A DNA stretch of 64,000 nucleotides from assembly GCA_029237695.1 (NCBI GenBank), contig CM055272.1:12264042-12328041 (forward strand), written 5' to 3'. Under the pieces are notes generated by a model. It was not told the DNA's origin. It ran no database searches and worked only from the letters and a program-made list of their open reading frames with translations. The translations under genes were made by a program, and so were the position numbers. Shown piece after piece: positions 1 to 12,700 of the stretch; within the stretch, counting starts at the first letter, position 1, and each line of letters opens with the position of its first letter. Source of the DNA: Conchocele bisecta (lineage: Eukaryota > Mollusca > Bivalvia > Lucinida > Thyasiridae).

Positions 1-282
1 TCCAGATCAGTGTGTACATCCGCAGTCTAATCACTATTTGCACTGTTTGCCATTAATTCAATGAAACACCAGTCATGTTAAAAACAAGCATACTCGTTCC
101 ACTGGTGCTCGAAAATAGGACAACCCCCCCGTTCCCCAAATGCTGGATCCGCCCCTGAATGGGGCCGTACGAGACACGCCATGTGATTTTGTATCTTCTG
201 AAATCTGCGTAATTTCATGAAATACGTTTACAAAATGTACAATATTTTCTGAAAATGGCATCAAAAGTTTACAAAACATGCA
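1..282. other. No gene seen
   Basis: Intronic or upstream DNA. No splice-bounded open frame with the module Cys pattern is visible. A C-run at 124-130 sits in unassigned sequence. Confidence 0.5.
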
Positions 283-383
283 GGGCCCGGTTGCTCAAAG
301 CTTCTGTTAGCTTAACAGACTGTTAAATCCTTAGCATTGCTAAGGATTTAACAGTCTGTTAAGCTAACAGAGCAACCGTGCCC
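283..383. repeat. Hairpin repeat, family H1
   Basis: The arms begin gggcccggttgctc and end gagcaaccgtgccc; they are near-complementary over about 45 bp around ttagcattgctaa. A longer copy with the same ends lies at 26759-26908. Confidence 0.85.
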
Positions 384-663
384 AGATGTCCAAAGGTACA
401 AAATTACATGGTGTGTCTCATATATGGTCTGAGATTGATCATGCTAATCCAGGGAAATTCCAATTGTAAGTCACCATGCATGAAAGCCAGAAAAAATTTG
501 GTGAGGCTGGAAATGTCAGCCATCTTTCTCTTCCACTATTCAGATAATGGACAAATCAACGCATGTGAAGTGTTTGTGGTGACACATCTGTCTGAAAACT
601 ATGCACAAGTATTGGAGCCAATAGCGTCATTACAGTGGGCCAGTTCCACAACTGTCGATGTAG

Positions 664-736
664 ACAACATATGCCGTGCGTCGGTGCCGGAAACATATTC
701 GTGTGTTGGAGATCCAGCACAACTACTCAAGTGCAG
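664..736 (+). CDS. Exon M1-A (first visible exon; phase 1 in, phase 2 out)
   Basis: The exon reads D-NIC...YSC...KC-R with three Cys (C-x9-C-x9-C), ending in TGC-AG before a gtattc donor. I chose the acceptor after the gatgtag at 657-663 because it gives the phase-1 start shared by every other A exon and a length of 73 nt, identical to exon M4-A. An alternative acceptor at 634-635 (cattacag) would give a phase-0 start and nine extra codons. The preceding exon must lie upstream of the window, or within 1-663 unrecognised. Confidence 0.65.
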
Positions 737-3700
737 GTATTCATCGTTCAGAGATACACTACCTGCGCTAATTCAGTGGCGTCGGAAGCTTCCTACGATT
801 GGTCCCGCGAATGTAGGGGGTGTCCAACCCTACATACCCCACCCCACCCCACCCACACACCACCCAAAGTGTATGTTGTTGCCACTCAGTAAAAACATAA
901 GCCTTTGAGGAAAAATGAGAAAGTTATTTCAATGTGTGCATGGGCTAATATAATAGTATCAAACGAGATCTAGCCGACATTAACAATTAAAGTCAACAGT
1001 ATGGGAAATGCATAGTTATATAATGTTTATATAATATTAATAATACTAATTACGTTCCTGACCGTTTTTGTCGCGCGAAAAGCAGGCGCGACTATATTCG
1101 CCGCTTTCCGTCGTCGTCCATGTCAACAAATGTCAAAAAATTTGTACAAGCTTCTTCATCATGATATAACTTTAATATTACTTGACAGATTGCTTCAATA
1201 TTTGGACACTTGATACATGTGAGCTTTTGAAACACACTCATGCCGCCATTAACATGACCTCGATCTTTTGTACATTCACATTTCTGCGGAAACACTTTGC
1301 CATTTTTTGCGTCAAAAAGTTTGTACTAGTTTCTTCCATCATCGTATAAAATTAATATTACTTGATCATGGATTGCTTCAATATTTGGACACTTAATACA
1401 TATAAGCATTTGGAACACACTCGTGTCGCTATTACCATGACCTTGACCTTTTTGACCTTCACATCTTTGTGGAAACACCTAGCCATTTTTTTTGTCAAAA
1501 AGTTTCGTCAACCTTGATCTTTTTCGTGTTTTAAGCATGCACTTCTCGGTTTTTGTAATGCTTACTTTTGCACATACCCATGATCATGTTATGGTCAAAT
1601 GCCTTGGCAGGCGGTACACCTGGTGGTGGAATTCTTGTTGTATCAATGAGCATGCATAGTGAAGATGAAATAAGGAAACACACAGAAACCACAAACTTTA
1701 AGACTGTTTTTTGGTAAATGTAAGCCAAACGTGGCTCAAACCAAAACGCCACGAGTAAACTCGCTACTGTATAGTGTTCTGTATGCTTTCTATAAACTTT
1801 CAGTGTGTACGACCAAGCACTAAGCAACTTCATTTGGAAATATGAAGACTACCCAGCCGAGTGCACCATACAAGAGTTGTCGTTTGGGCTAAAATCTGGG
1901 CTCCGACTGTTTACCATATATGTGTCCGACACTATCGCCAGCCCCATGCAGCACATCGACTACGGAGTGTGTGATGGTGAGTCATCGCTGAATATCGCCC
2001 CACCATTGTGTCTTCGAAGACATAGTTTGCGACGTGATTGAAAGATGGATGACTTGAATGCAGCAGTCTGATTCAAGTTGTCCATCTTTCAATCACATTG
2101 CATAATACAGCAGAATAAATTTCTTACATATATAATCTGTCTTTGTCATTGTGTCTAGAGTTTACTTCACACATGCCAGTTTTCAAACTGTGATTTGTAA
2201 ATGTACCTAGATATACATGTATAAGAATCCAACACCTCATGCTAATATTTGGGATCCCACCCCCTCATCACAACAGGTGAAATATGGTATTCGACCCTGT
2301 TAACAGATTGGCTTAATCTTCATGAGCATATTTATTATCATCCACATTTTCATTCTCCACCCTACCCAATCTCCCAGGTCAAGGTCAAATAAGTTAGAAA
2401 TGTGCGTGCGTGTTTCTCCATTCTCCTATAAGTTGATTCTTTCAGCTGGACTTGAAGACCGGCTATCTATGCCTCCCATATGTCCTAATGCATCAAGAGT
2501 GGTGGATGTTGTCTTGGCAACATGTGCTGTCAATGTTGCCATGGTGAGGAGCATGTATCCTGACTACAATATCTGCAAGTAAGGCTGGTGTCTGGTGTAG
2601 ATATGTGGCTCTGACTGGAGAAATGGGGCTTATCGGATTTGTGACCAGTGTAGCTCCTGTTCAAATGGCCATTCCTGTAGTCTGTTGGCAATCTATATTG
2701 CTTGTCAGAAGTATTCATCGATGGAATGGCAAACAGTGCAGATCCAGATCAGACTGTGCAGATGCACATGCTGATCTGGATCTACACTGGTCGCAAAACC
2801 CATGAGCCCCATTTCTCCAGTCACAGCCACATATCAGTTTAACGTGACATTGTAGGTAACATTTGTTACAATGAACATGTGATATGTACTATCATTCTTG
2901 ATAGCTCCAACATTGTCTAAACAGCATTTACATGTACATCATAATTATTCTACAGGCTCTTGTTTGTTGGTCAACAGCAGTAAAATTGGTGAAAACTTCA
3001 ATTTGTATGTCTGACCGCCCATCCGTCTGTTCAAGATTTTAAAGTTTTCCGCTACTGACTATCTCTGTTACTGTAACATTGTTCAAAACTTATTTTCACT
3101 TATTTCATAGGTCACCCATAAGACCCCTTTCCTTTATGGAAGGTCATATCCGCCATAATTATATTTGGCTTGATGCTTGCTGGCTGATGACATTTTAAGT
3201 TCTATCCGTCTTATTACAATTATATGTGGCTTGATGCTTGCTGGCTGATGACATTTTAAGTTCTATCCGTCTTATTACTATTATATGTGGCTTGATGCTT
3301 GCTGGCTGATGACATTACACGTTATATGCGTGTTATTGCATTCACCGTTTGTATTTACGACAATTATATGTGGCCTGATGCCTGCCTGCTGATGGAATTA
3401 CAACTTATATCCATGTTATTCCATTCGTCATTTGTATTTATGACATTTGAAATCATCTTGGTTGTAATATATATTTGTCTTTATTGCATGCGCATTTGGC
3501 TTGATGTTTCATTCATTTGTCCTTACTGCTTTCGGCCTTATTCAAAGTGCTAAGTGCTTTGTTCTTACTTTCTATTGCAAATGCTTAGTGCAATAAAACA
3601 GGGACACAAATAAGGACGTATCAATAATTGTAATGTAAATAAGACGAATGATAAAAAGCAATCAGCAGAATGGACATGTAAGAAAGACAAATACAATTAC

Positions 3701-6700
3701 AACAAGCAGATTTCAAATGTAATACATGCAAATGACGAATAAAATAACGTGAATATATGTCATCAGCACGCACGCATCAAGTCACATAGAATTATGGCGG
3801 ATATTACCTTCCCAAATTACTGTTGCAATTGTTGTTGTCAAGGGGCGTGGCTTATCGAGGTAATGGTCACCCTAAACACCCCAAAGGCTGGAAAAGGCCA
3901 CAAAGGCTACAAAGGCTGTTCGATGTTGCTGTGTACGTCCGTTAGCGGATATTTATGACATGCATTTTCATTGAATTGACTGAATTATTATGTGTTATGA
4001 TCATTAGCCTGGTTTTTTGAAAAAAAATCCAGGCTATTGGATTGGCGAAAGCCGGGCGGGGGGGGGGGGTGGGGGGCGGGTGGTCTGCGTCCACAATCAA
4101 TGTTAAGTTTGAGTCCATTTCTTTGTTACTGTACCACCTAGGACCACCAAACTTTCACAGCTTCATAATCAAGGGGTGCCCACCACATATCACTATCCAA
4201 CATGTTACTTTTTTTTTAACTTGACCCATTTTTTCCGCGCAATCGACTTAGCCATTTTCAATGTTAAGTTTTCGCGTTTTCAATGTTAAGTTTTCGTGTT
4301 TAAGTCCATTTCTTTGGTACTGTACCACCTAGGACCACCAAACTTTCACAGCTTCATAATCAAGGGGTGTCCACCACATATCACTATCCAACATGTTACT
4401 TTTTTTTTAACTTGACCCATTTTTTCCGCGCTGTCGACTTAGCCATTTTCAATGTTAACTTTTCGCGTTTACAATGTTAAGTTTTCGTGTTTGAGTCCAT
4501 TTCTTTGGTACTGTACCACCTAGGACCACCAAACTTTCACAGCTTCATAACCAATGGGTGCCTACCACATACAACTATCCAACATGTGACCATTTTTTTA
4601 CCTTCACCTATTATTTCTACGTAATTGACTTAGCCATTTTCAACGTTAACTTTTTAACGTACATCTGGTTAAATTTGTTGGTTAAAACTTTTTTGTTATA
4701 CTATATCTCTGCAACTGCTTCGCCCATTACCTTGAAACTTCACATGGGTGTTTATCATCGTCCATATTTTCACTCTAACCCCCAACCGTGCGGCCCCTGT
4801 GCGCAATGTCAAGGTCAAATTACTTTGAATTTATTTGTTAAAGTTTTTTTTGTGTACTATATCTCTGCAACTGCTTCACCCATTACCTTGATACTTCACA
4901 TGGGTGTTTATCATCATTGTCGCACCCGCTTGCAGAAAGCGCGATATCGTCGGCATTTTGGCATACGTCCGTCGTCCGTACGTCCGTGTGTCCGGTTTAG
5001 TTCTTAAATTTTTTCTTTTTTGTTAAAATATCTACTATATCTATTTTTTTAGTGTCCATGCCTCGCCCCAAGGCGCGACATGCAGGCCACGGCCATCTAG
5101 TCTACAAAAAGTGGGTATAATTATGTTATCCAAGTGTCCATGCTTGGAAAAAACCTGGCCTTCGTGGCTTTGCCTCGTTTCTTGTTTTATGAATTTTAAT
5201 CATTTTAATACAATAATCCACCACAAATATACGTGTTTTGGTAAATTTTCTAAACTCGCACCTGCGCCGATCGGGCCACGCGGAATTGGAGTGATTAACA
5301 CCTATTAACATATCATTTAACAGGTGCAGCTAAACACCGATTATACTTATTGCATTATTGCATTATTATTAATATAAGTCAATGATCAATAAACGACATT
5401 CATTTAAACATGCTTTATGTATCAACACATTACGTGAACATAGGACGAATGCCGAATTTTGAGACATCAGCTAGTTATCTACCTTGAAAATTGGTATGCA
5501 CACGGTGATAACAAATATGTTTATGAGCGCTATGTACGGCTCTGCAACGAATATTTCCTCAGATTGCTGAAGCAAAATCTTTTATTTACACGGGCGAATG
5601 TTCCCGTAAAATAACCCATAAATTAAACTATCAGGAGGAGATGAACGGGACGCATAACACGGCAAACTGTTACTACACTTTCTGAAATCCTGATAGTTTA
5701 ATTTTAAATTTCAAAAGGAACAGTTTACTGCCAATAATTGACGTAATAACGTTAATTACAAATACAGGACACGGGAAGGAAAATGTTCGTGGAATAAACT
5801 GTGCTAAATACTATGGGTTAATTGGCGGGAACATGTCAGCTAGCGTAAATGTCTTTTACAACTAGTTACACGTTTATTCGGCCGTGTAAATAAAAGATTT
5901 TGCTTCTGCAATCTGAGGCAATATTCGTTGCAGAGCCGTACGTAGCGCTCATAAACATATTTTTTATCACCGTGTGGAAACCAATTTTCAAGGTAGATAT
6001 CTGATGTCTCAAAATTCGGCATTCGTCCTGTTCACGTAATGTGTTGATGTCGTTGATCGATCATTGACTTATATTAATAATAATGCAATAAGTATAATCG
6101 GTGTTTTGCTGCACCTGCTAAACGATATGTTAATAGGTGTTAATCACTCTTTGTCCAATTCCGAACGGCCCGATCGGCGCAGGTGCGCGTTTAGATAATT
6201 TACCAAAAACACGTATATTTGTGGTGGATTATTGCATTCAAATGATTAAAATGATTAACATGATCATAACACATACTAATTCCGTCAATTCAATGACAAT
6301 GTATGGTATAAATATCCGCTAACGGACGTACAAGCAACTTCGAACAGCCTTTGTAGCCTTTTCCAGCCTTTGGGGTGTTTAGGGTGCGATAATCAATAAT
6401 GGAACTCCGGATGTCACTTAGAATGTAATCAACACAAACGCATTGAAACAGTGCGAATGAATAAAGCATCAATCCAAATGCACATGCAATTTAGACTACA
6501 ACCAAGAAGATTTCAAATGTCACAAGCACGAATGACGAATACAATAACACGAAAGTAAGTTGTAATGGCACCAGTCAGCAAGCATCAAGCCACATAGAAT
6601 TGTAATGAGACGGATAGAACTTGGAATGTCATCAGCAAGCAAGCATCAAGCCTAATAGAATTATGGCGGATATTACCTTCCATACTCCTCCAGGTGAAGG

Positions 6701-9700
6701 TCAAATGACTTAGAAATTTGTGCTAAAGTCTTTTAGGAGTACATTCTCCATTGAAGGTCTATCAATGAACAGTCAACGGCCACACAGTCACCCACCCCAT
6801 TATTTGTAATCAAACACAATTTGCTACATGTATGTCAAATGTGTCTGTTTATACATGTATGTGACTGAAGGGCCTCTATCATACTGGGATACATACATAA
6901 CCCCCATTTATTTTGATGTCAATGTGCTGTTCATATGTGACTGATGAGCCTCTCTCATACTGGGATACATCAATAACCCCCACTTATTTTGATGTCAATG
7001 TGCTGTTCCCTGGTGACTGATGCACCTCTTATCATCATGTGTTACATCCATAACCCCCACTTATTTTGATGTCAATGTTCTGTTCCCTGGTGACTGATGG
7101 GCCTCTATCATACTGGGATACATCCATAACCCCCACTTATTTTGATGTCAATGTGCTGTTCCCTGGTGACTGATGGGCCTCTATCATCCTGTGATACATC
7201 CATAACCCCCACTTATTTTGATGTCAATGTTCTGTTCCCTAGTGACTGATGGGCCTCTATCATACTGGGATACATCCATAACCCCCACTTATTTTGATGT
7301 CAATGTTCAGTTCCCTAGTGACTGACGGGCCTCTATCATCCTGGGATACATTCATAACCCCCACTTATTTTGATGTCAATGTTCAGTTCCCTAATGACTG
7401 ACGGGCCTCTATCATACTGGAATACATCCATAACCCCCACTTATTTTGATGTCAATGTGCTGTTCCCTAGTGACTGATGGGCTTCTATCATCCTGGGATA
7501 CATCCATAACCCCCACTTATTTTGATCTTGATGTTCTGTTCCCTGGTGACTGATGGGTCTCTATCATCCTGTGATACATCCATAACCCCCACTTATTTTG
7601 ATGTCAATGTTCTGTTCCCTAGTGACTGATGGGCCTCTATCATACTGGGATACATCCATAACCCCCACTTATTTTGATGTCAATGTTCTGTTCTCTGGTG
7701 ACTGATGGGCCTCTATCATCCTGTGATACATTCATAACCCCCACTTATTGTTATGTCGATGTGCTGTTCATATGTGACTGATGGGCCTCTATCATCCTGT
7801 GATACATCCATAACCCCCACTTATTTTGATGTCAATGTGCTGTTCATATGTGACTGATGGGCCTCTATCATACTGGGATACATCCATAACCCCCACTTAT
7901 TGTAATGTCAATGTTCTGTTCCCTGGTGACTGATGCGCCTCTATCATCCTGTGATACATCCATAACCCCCACTTATTTTGATGTCAATGTGCTATTCATA
8001 TGTGACTGATGGGCCTCTATCATCCTGGGATACATCCATAACCCCCACTTATTTTGATGTCAATGTGCTGTTCATATGTGACTGATGGGCCTCTATCATA
8101 CTAGGATTCATTCATAACCCCCACTTATTTTGATGTCAAATGTGCTGTTCCCTGGTGACTGATGGGCCTCTATCATCTTGGGATACATCCATAACCCCCA
8201 CTTATTTTGATGTCAATGTTCTGTTCCCTGGTGACTGATGGGCCTCTATCTTCTTGTGATACATCCATAACCCCCACTTATTGATGATGTGCCTCTATCA
8301 TCCGGTGATAAATCCATAACCCCCACTTATTTTGATGTCAATGTGCTGTTCCCTGGTGACTGATGGGCCTCTTATCATCCTGTGATACATCCATAACCCC
8401 CACTTATTTTGATGTCAATGTTCTGTTCATATGTGACTGATGGGCCTCTATCATACTGGGATACATCCATAACCCCACTTATTTTGATGTCAATGCGCTG
8501 TTCATATGTGACTGCTGGGCCTCTTATCATACTGGGACACATCCATAACCCCACTTATATTCATGTGCTGGGATATTGATGTCATTATGTGACTGTTCCA
8601 TATGTGTCATATGTGACTGTGGGCCTCTATCATACTGATACATCATACCCCCACTTATTTTGATGTGACTGTGCTGTTCATATGTGAACTGCCCTGGGAC
8701 TATCTTACGGGATACATCCATAACCCCCCTTATTTTGCATGTTCCCATTGTGCTGTCATATGTCGTTCTATGTGACTGATGGGCCTCTATCATACTGGGA
8801 TACATCCATAACCCCACTTATTTTGATGTCATTGTGCTGTTCATATGCTGTTCATATGTGACTGATGGGCCTCTATCATACTGGGATACATCCATAACCC
8901 CCACTTATTTTGATGTTAATGTGCTGTTCATATGTGACTGCTGGGCCTCTATCATACTGGGATACATCCATAACCCCCACTTATTTTGATGTCAATGTGC
9001 TGTTCCCTGGTGACTGATGGGCCTCTATCATCCTGTGATACATCCATAACCCCCACTTATTTTGATGTCAATGTTCTGTTCCCTAGTGACTGATGGGCTT
9101 CTATCATCCTGGGATACATCCATAACCCCCACTTATTTTGATGTCAATGTTCTGTTCCCTGATGACTGATGGGCCTCTATCATCCTGGGATACATCCATA
9201 ACCCCCACTTATTTTGATGTCAATGTTCTATTCCCTGGTGACTGATGGGCCTCTATCATACTGGGATACATCCATAACCCCAACTTATTTTGATGTCAGT
9301 GTGCTGTTCCCTGGTGACTGATGGGCCTCTATCATCCTGTGATACATCCATAACCCCACTTATTTTGAAGTCAATGTGCTGTTCATATGTGACTGATGGG
9401 CCTCTATCAATCACCCTGTGATACATCCATAACCCCCACTTATTTTGATGTCAGTGTGCTGTTCCCTGGTGACTGATGGGCCTCTATCATCCTGTGATAC
9501 ATCCATAACCCCACTTATTTTGATGTCAATGTGCTGTTCATATGTGACTGATGGGGCTCTATCATCCTGTGATATATCTATGACACAAATCTATTTTAAC
9601 ACAACTCATGGCAGGTAAGCCCTCAATTATTGTGGGTGGTTGGTTACTGGAATACCAATATTCATGGTTTGGCCCTCAGGTAGATTTTATCTTTGGCTTT

Positions 9701-12700
9701 CTTGTTTATACTTGAGAGTTGAATTATACCTATTATGAAAGCAGTAAGATTAGTACTAAGGCCATAATCTGGCATAATTGTTTTAGGCAAGATGAAATGA
9801 TGGCACCAGGTCAGGTCAGGTTATTCTAATTTCAGAGCTGAATATGTTTTCTGTAAATAGTCGATTCTGATTTTGTCATTATCCTATTAATAACTCTTTA
9901 TGCTGTTGTAATTCAGACTTGTATTTCATGTTTACAGTATGAACGCGGCCTTATATGAGTGTGCCCATCGTGCCTTAAATGGCAGCTTACAGTACGTCGT
10001 CCACTCCTGTACAAATCGCAGTGCCGAACGCGTTGATGCTGCCCTCATGGAATATGCAGACAAAGTTGAGGAATTAACTGGTGTCAATCCAAGAATTTGT
10101 TACAGTAAGCTTTTAGTCTGTGTTTCAGTCTCCCTTGAATTATGTAAATACATTAATATTATGTCTTCAAAAAATATACATTAACCATTTTGGTATTTTA
10201 CTTATTTCAATACATTTATATTAAATTCACTGTGTAGCATTTCAAGCACCAGAAGAGCGTAGAAATATCAATTGACAAAAATGATATCAAATAAACAGTT
10301 AGTATTTCAATCCATGGTTGGAACGGAACAAAAACTATCGAAAATGTGTTTTAATGTAACTTTTGAAAGTGAAAGTAGAATCTCTGTTGAACGTTACGGG
10401 AATCCATGTCTAAAAATACACGGTCAGGTGATCACCAAACACACAGAAGGTGCGTCTATAGTTGCCACTTTTGCAGTCGTCGTCAGAAATGTCAAAAAGT
10501 TTGTACAAGCTTCTTCATCATGGTATAACTTTCATATTACTTGATAGATTGCTTCAATGTTTGGACATGTGATATAAATGTGAGCATTTGGAACACACTC
10601 ATGCTACCATTAATGTGACCTTGACCTTTTTTACCTTCACATTTTTGCGGAAACACTTAGCCATATCCTTGCGTTAAAAGGTTTGTACAAGTTTCTTCAT
10701 CGTAATATTACTTGATGGATTGCTTCAATATTTGGACACTTGATCATTCGGAACACCCTCATGTGGCCATTAACATAACCGTGACCTTTTTGACCTTCAC
10801 ATGGTTGTGGAAACACAATTCTTTTATGTCAAGAAAGTTTCTTCAACCTTTACCTTTTTCGTGTTTTAGGCATGCATTTCTCTGACGGTTTTTGTGATGC
10901 TTACTTTAGTACATGCCCATGATCATGTTACAGTCAAATGCCTCAGCAGGCACGAAACCGCTTCCGTGGTGGAATTTGTTTTTATTTGTCAGTCCAGGTG
11001 GCGGCCGGGGTTATATGTGAGCCCCTGCTCACTTTCTCTAGTTGCAATGATAACTGTGAAACATGCATGGCCCAAAACGTACTGCACCATTACTGGCTGG
11101 TTGCCACAGACACAATTGCACAAGGTTCTGTCAGTCCGTCTGTCCGTCCATGTACATTTATGTTGAAAAGTAATAAAGATTGTAAGAGTTTCTACAGTTA
11201 GAGTCCAGTATGCCAGGGGGGCATATCCGTGTTTTGCAAACTTAATGTCTAGTTCATAATGGCATTACAAAGGAATGATGTTTTGACGTTGACTTCATCA
11301 TGTTTTAAATGCCATTAGAAGCATCAATGACTCAGTAAAATTACTGCAATTGCTAGAATGTGCTACCGTTTGGTAATTTGAAGTGTTTACTACGAATATG
11401 AATCTAAATTATGCAACATATTTGTAACGGTATTATTTTCCTCTGTGAAAATTTTCAACTAGCTGCGAATATAGTCAATGGCGTCTGCTCATTGAATCAT
11501 ATTTGATATCTCCAAGTTTTCGAGGCTCTGTGCATAAATTGTGTGCGACTCGTTTCATAAATCTCATATCAAATGGAAACTTGTTTGAGATCCTCTATAT
11601 GTTCTCCAACTCAAGCGTGGGAAGCCATTTATACCTAGAATATATTGTGTCTCAACATTTAGGGTCATTACGGTATGCAGGAATTAAGGATATGGGATAC
11701 AAAACTTCACATTTGTTTTGAAAACCCGGTGTGCCTATTATTAGGATTAAGTTGACGCATGCGTTTCTTGTTACCGTCTACCTTGAATACTAGTTGACGC
11801 ATGCGTGTCTCGCTACCTTACACATTAAATACCAGCAACCTATCAAATTGCTATTTTCAGAATATGGTGATTGTGCGGATGAGTTGAAGACTTCCACTTC
11901 CACATGCTGGGGCATGTTAATGTCGTTTGTTGCTGTACAGTCTAAGCTTTCAAGGGATGAGAAATGCATGTAAGTATATGTAGGTATAGTTATTGCTATC
12001 ACGGTCACTATCATGCAGGCTGGACACAAACACACTATTCATTCACAGGTGGAAGATAGCCAATTATCTGTTATCAAATTGTCTATGCCTTGAAGAAAAC
12101 TTGACCTTCATGGCTTTGCCTCGTCTCTTGTTGTCAAATATATTGTAGTTATTGCCCTCAAAAAAGCGTAAGTTAAAGTAAATATACATGTACATACGTG
12201 ACCAAATTTTTTGGGGGTGCGTTTGCACCCCGCTGGCTAAAGACATTGCATATACGTACGTTGTAACACTTTTAAAATTCTAAATAACTTGCTTCACCGA
12301 CTGTGCGAATCTGTTGTATTTGATTAATATATATGCCTAGGGATGATGTTTTATTGTGTATGCAGCCCAATGTGAATTTCCGTGAGGATCTGTGTTCAGA
12401 TTGAGTTGAAACATCACATTTTGCTTTATCATGGTTTGTATTTTCATTCTATAGTCCACATACCATAGACTTACCTGGGCTCTGTTAAATAAGTTCACAG
12501 TACTGGTATGTCCTTTTTATATCTTTTGGATAATGTTTTCTAATAATGTTAGCCCTTTCAACACTACAGACCTCTTTCCTAATATTTGCCAACAGTGTAG
12601 ATCATGATGTGCTGGCTCGTAACGTGCCTTCTCGTAACGAGCCGTCTCGTCAAGATCTGCATCATTTGGGGATATTTTTTTAATTTTTACAAAACCCTTT

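Larger units (their letters stand above)
3866..6390. repeat. Foldback element with interrupted left arm
   Basis: 3870-4008 and 5186-5560 are inverted copies of 6385-6244 and 6245-5860; for example, caccccaaaggctggaaaag at 3877 is answered by cttttccagcctttggggtg near 6358. The left arm is split at about 4009-5180 by other repeats, implying a later insertion. The core is near 5600-5850. No transposase frame is seen. Confidence 0.7.

Noticed and set aside
378..908. 176-codon open frame taken as an intronless gene
   Set aside because: Only the 664-736 part fits a splice-bounded module exon; the rest has no domain pattern and crosses the donor.
4558..5007. 149-codon open frame
   Set aside because: It spans dispersed repeat R2 with two near-copies of the same text; no domain and no codon signal.
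6860..9590. CRISPR-like regular repeats
   Set aside because: Units are contiguous without unique spacers and lie in a eukaryotic intron; this is a minisatellite.
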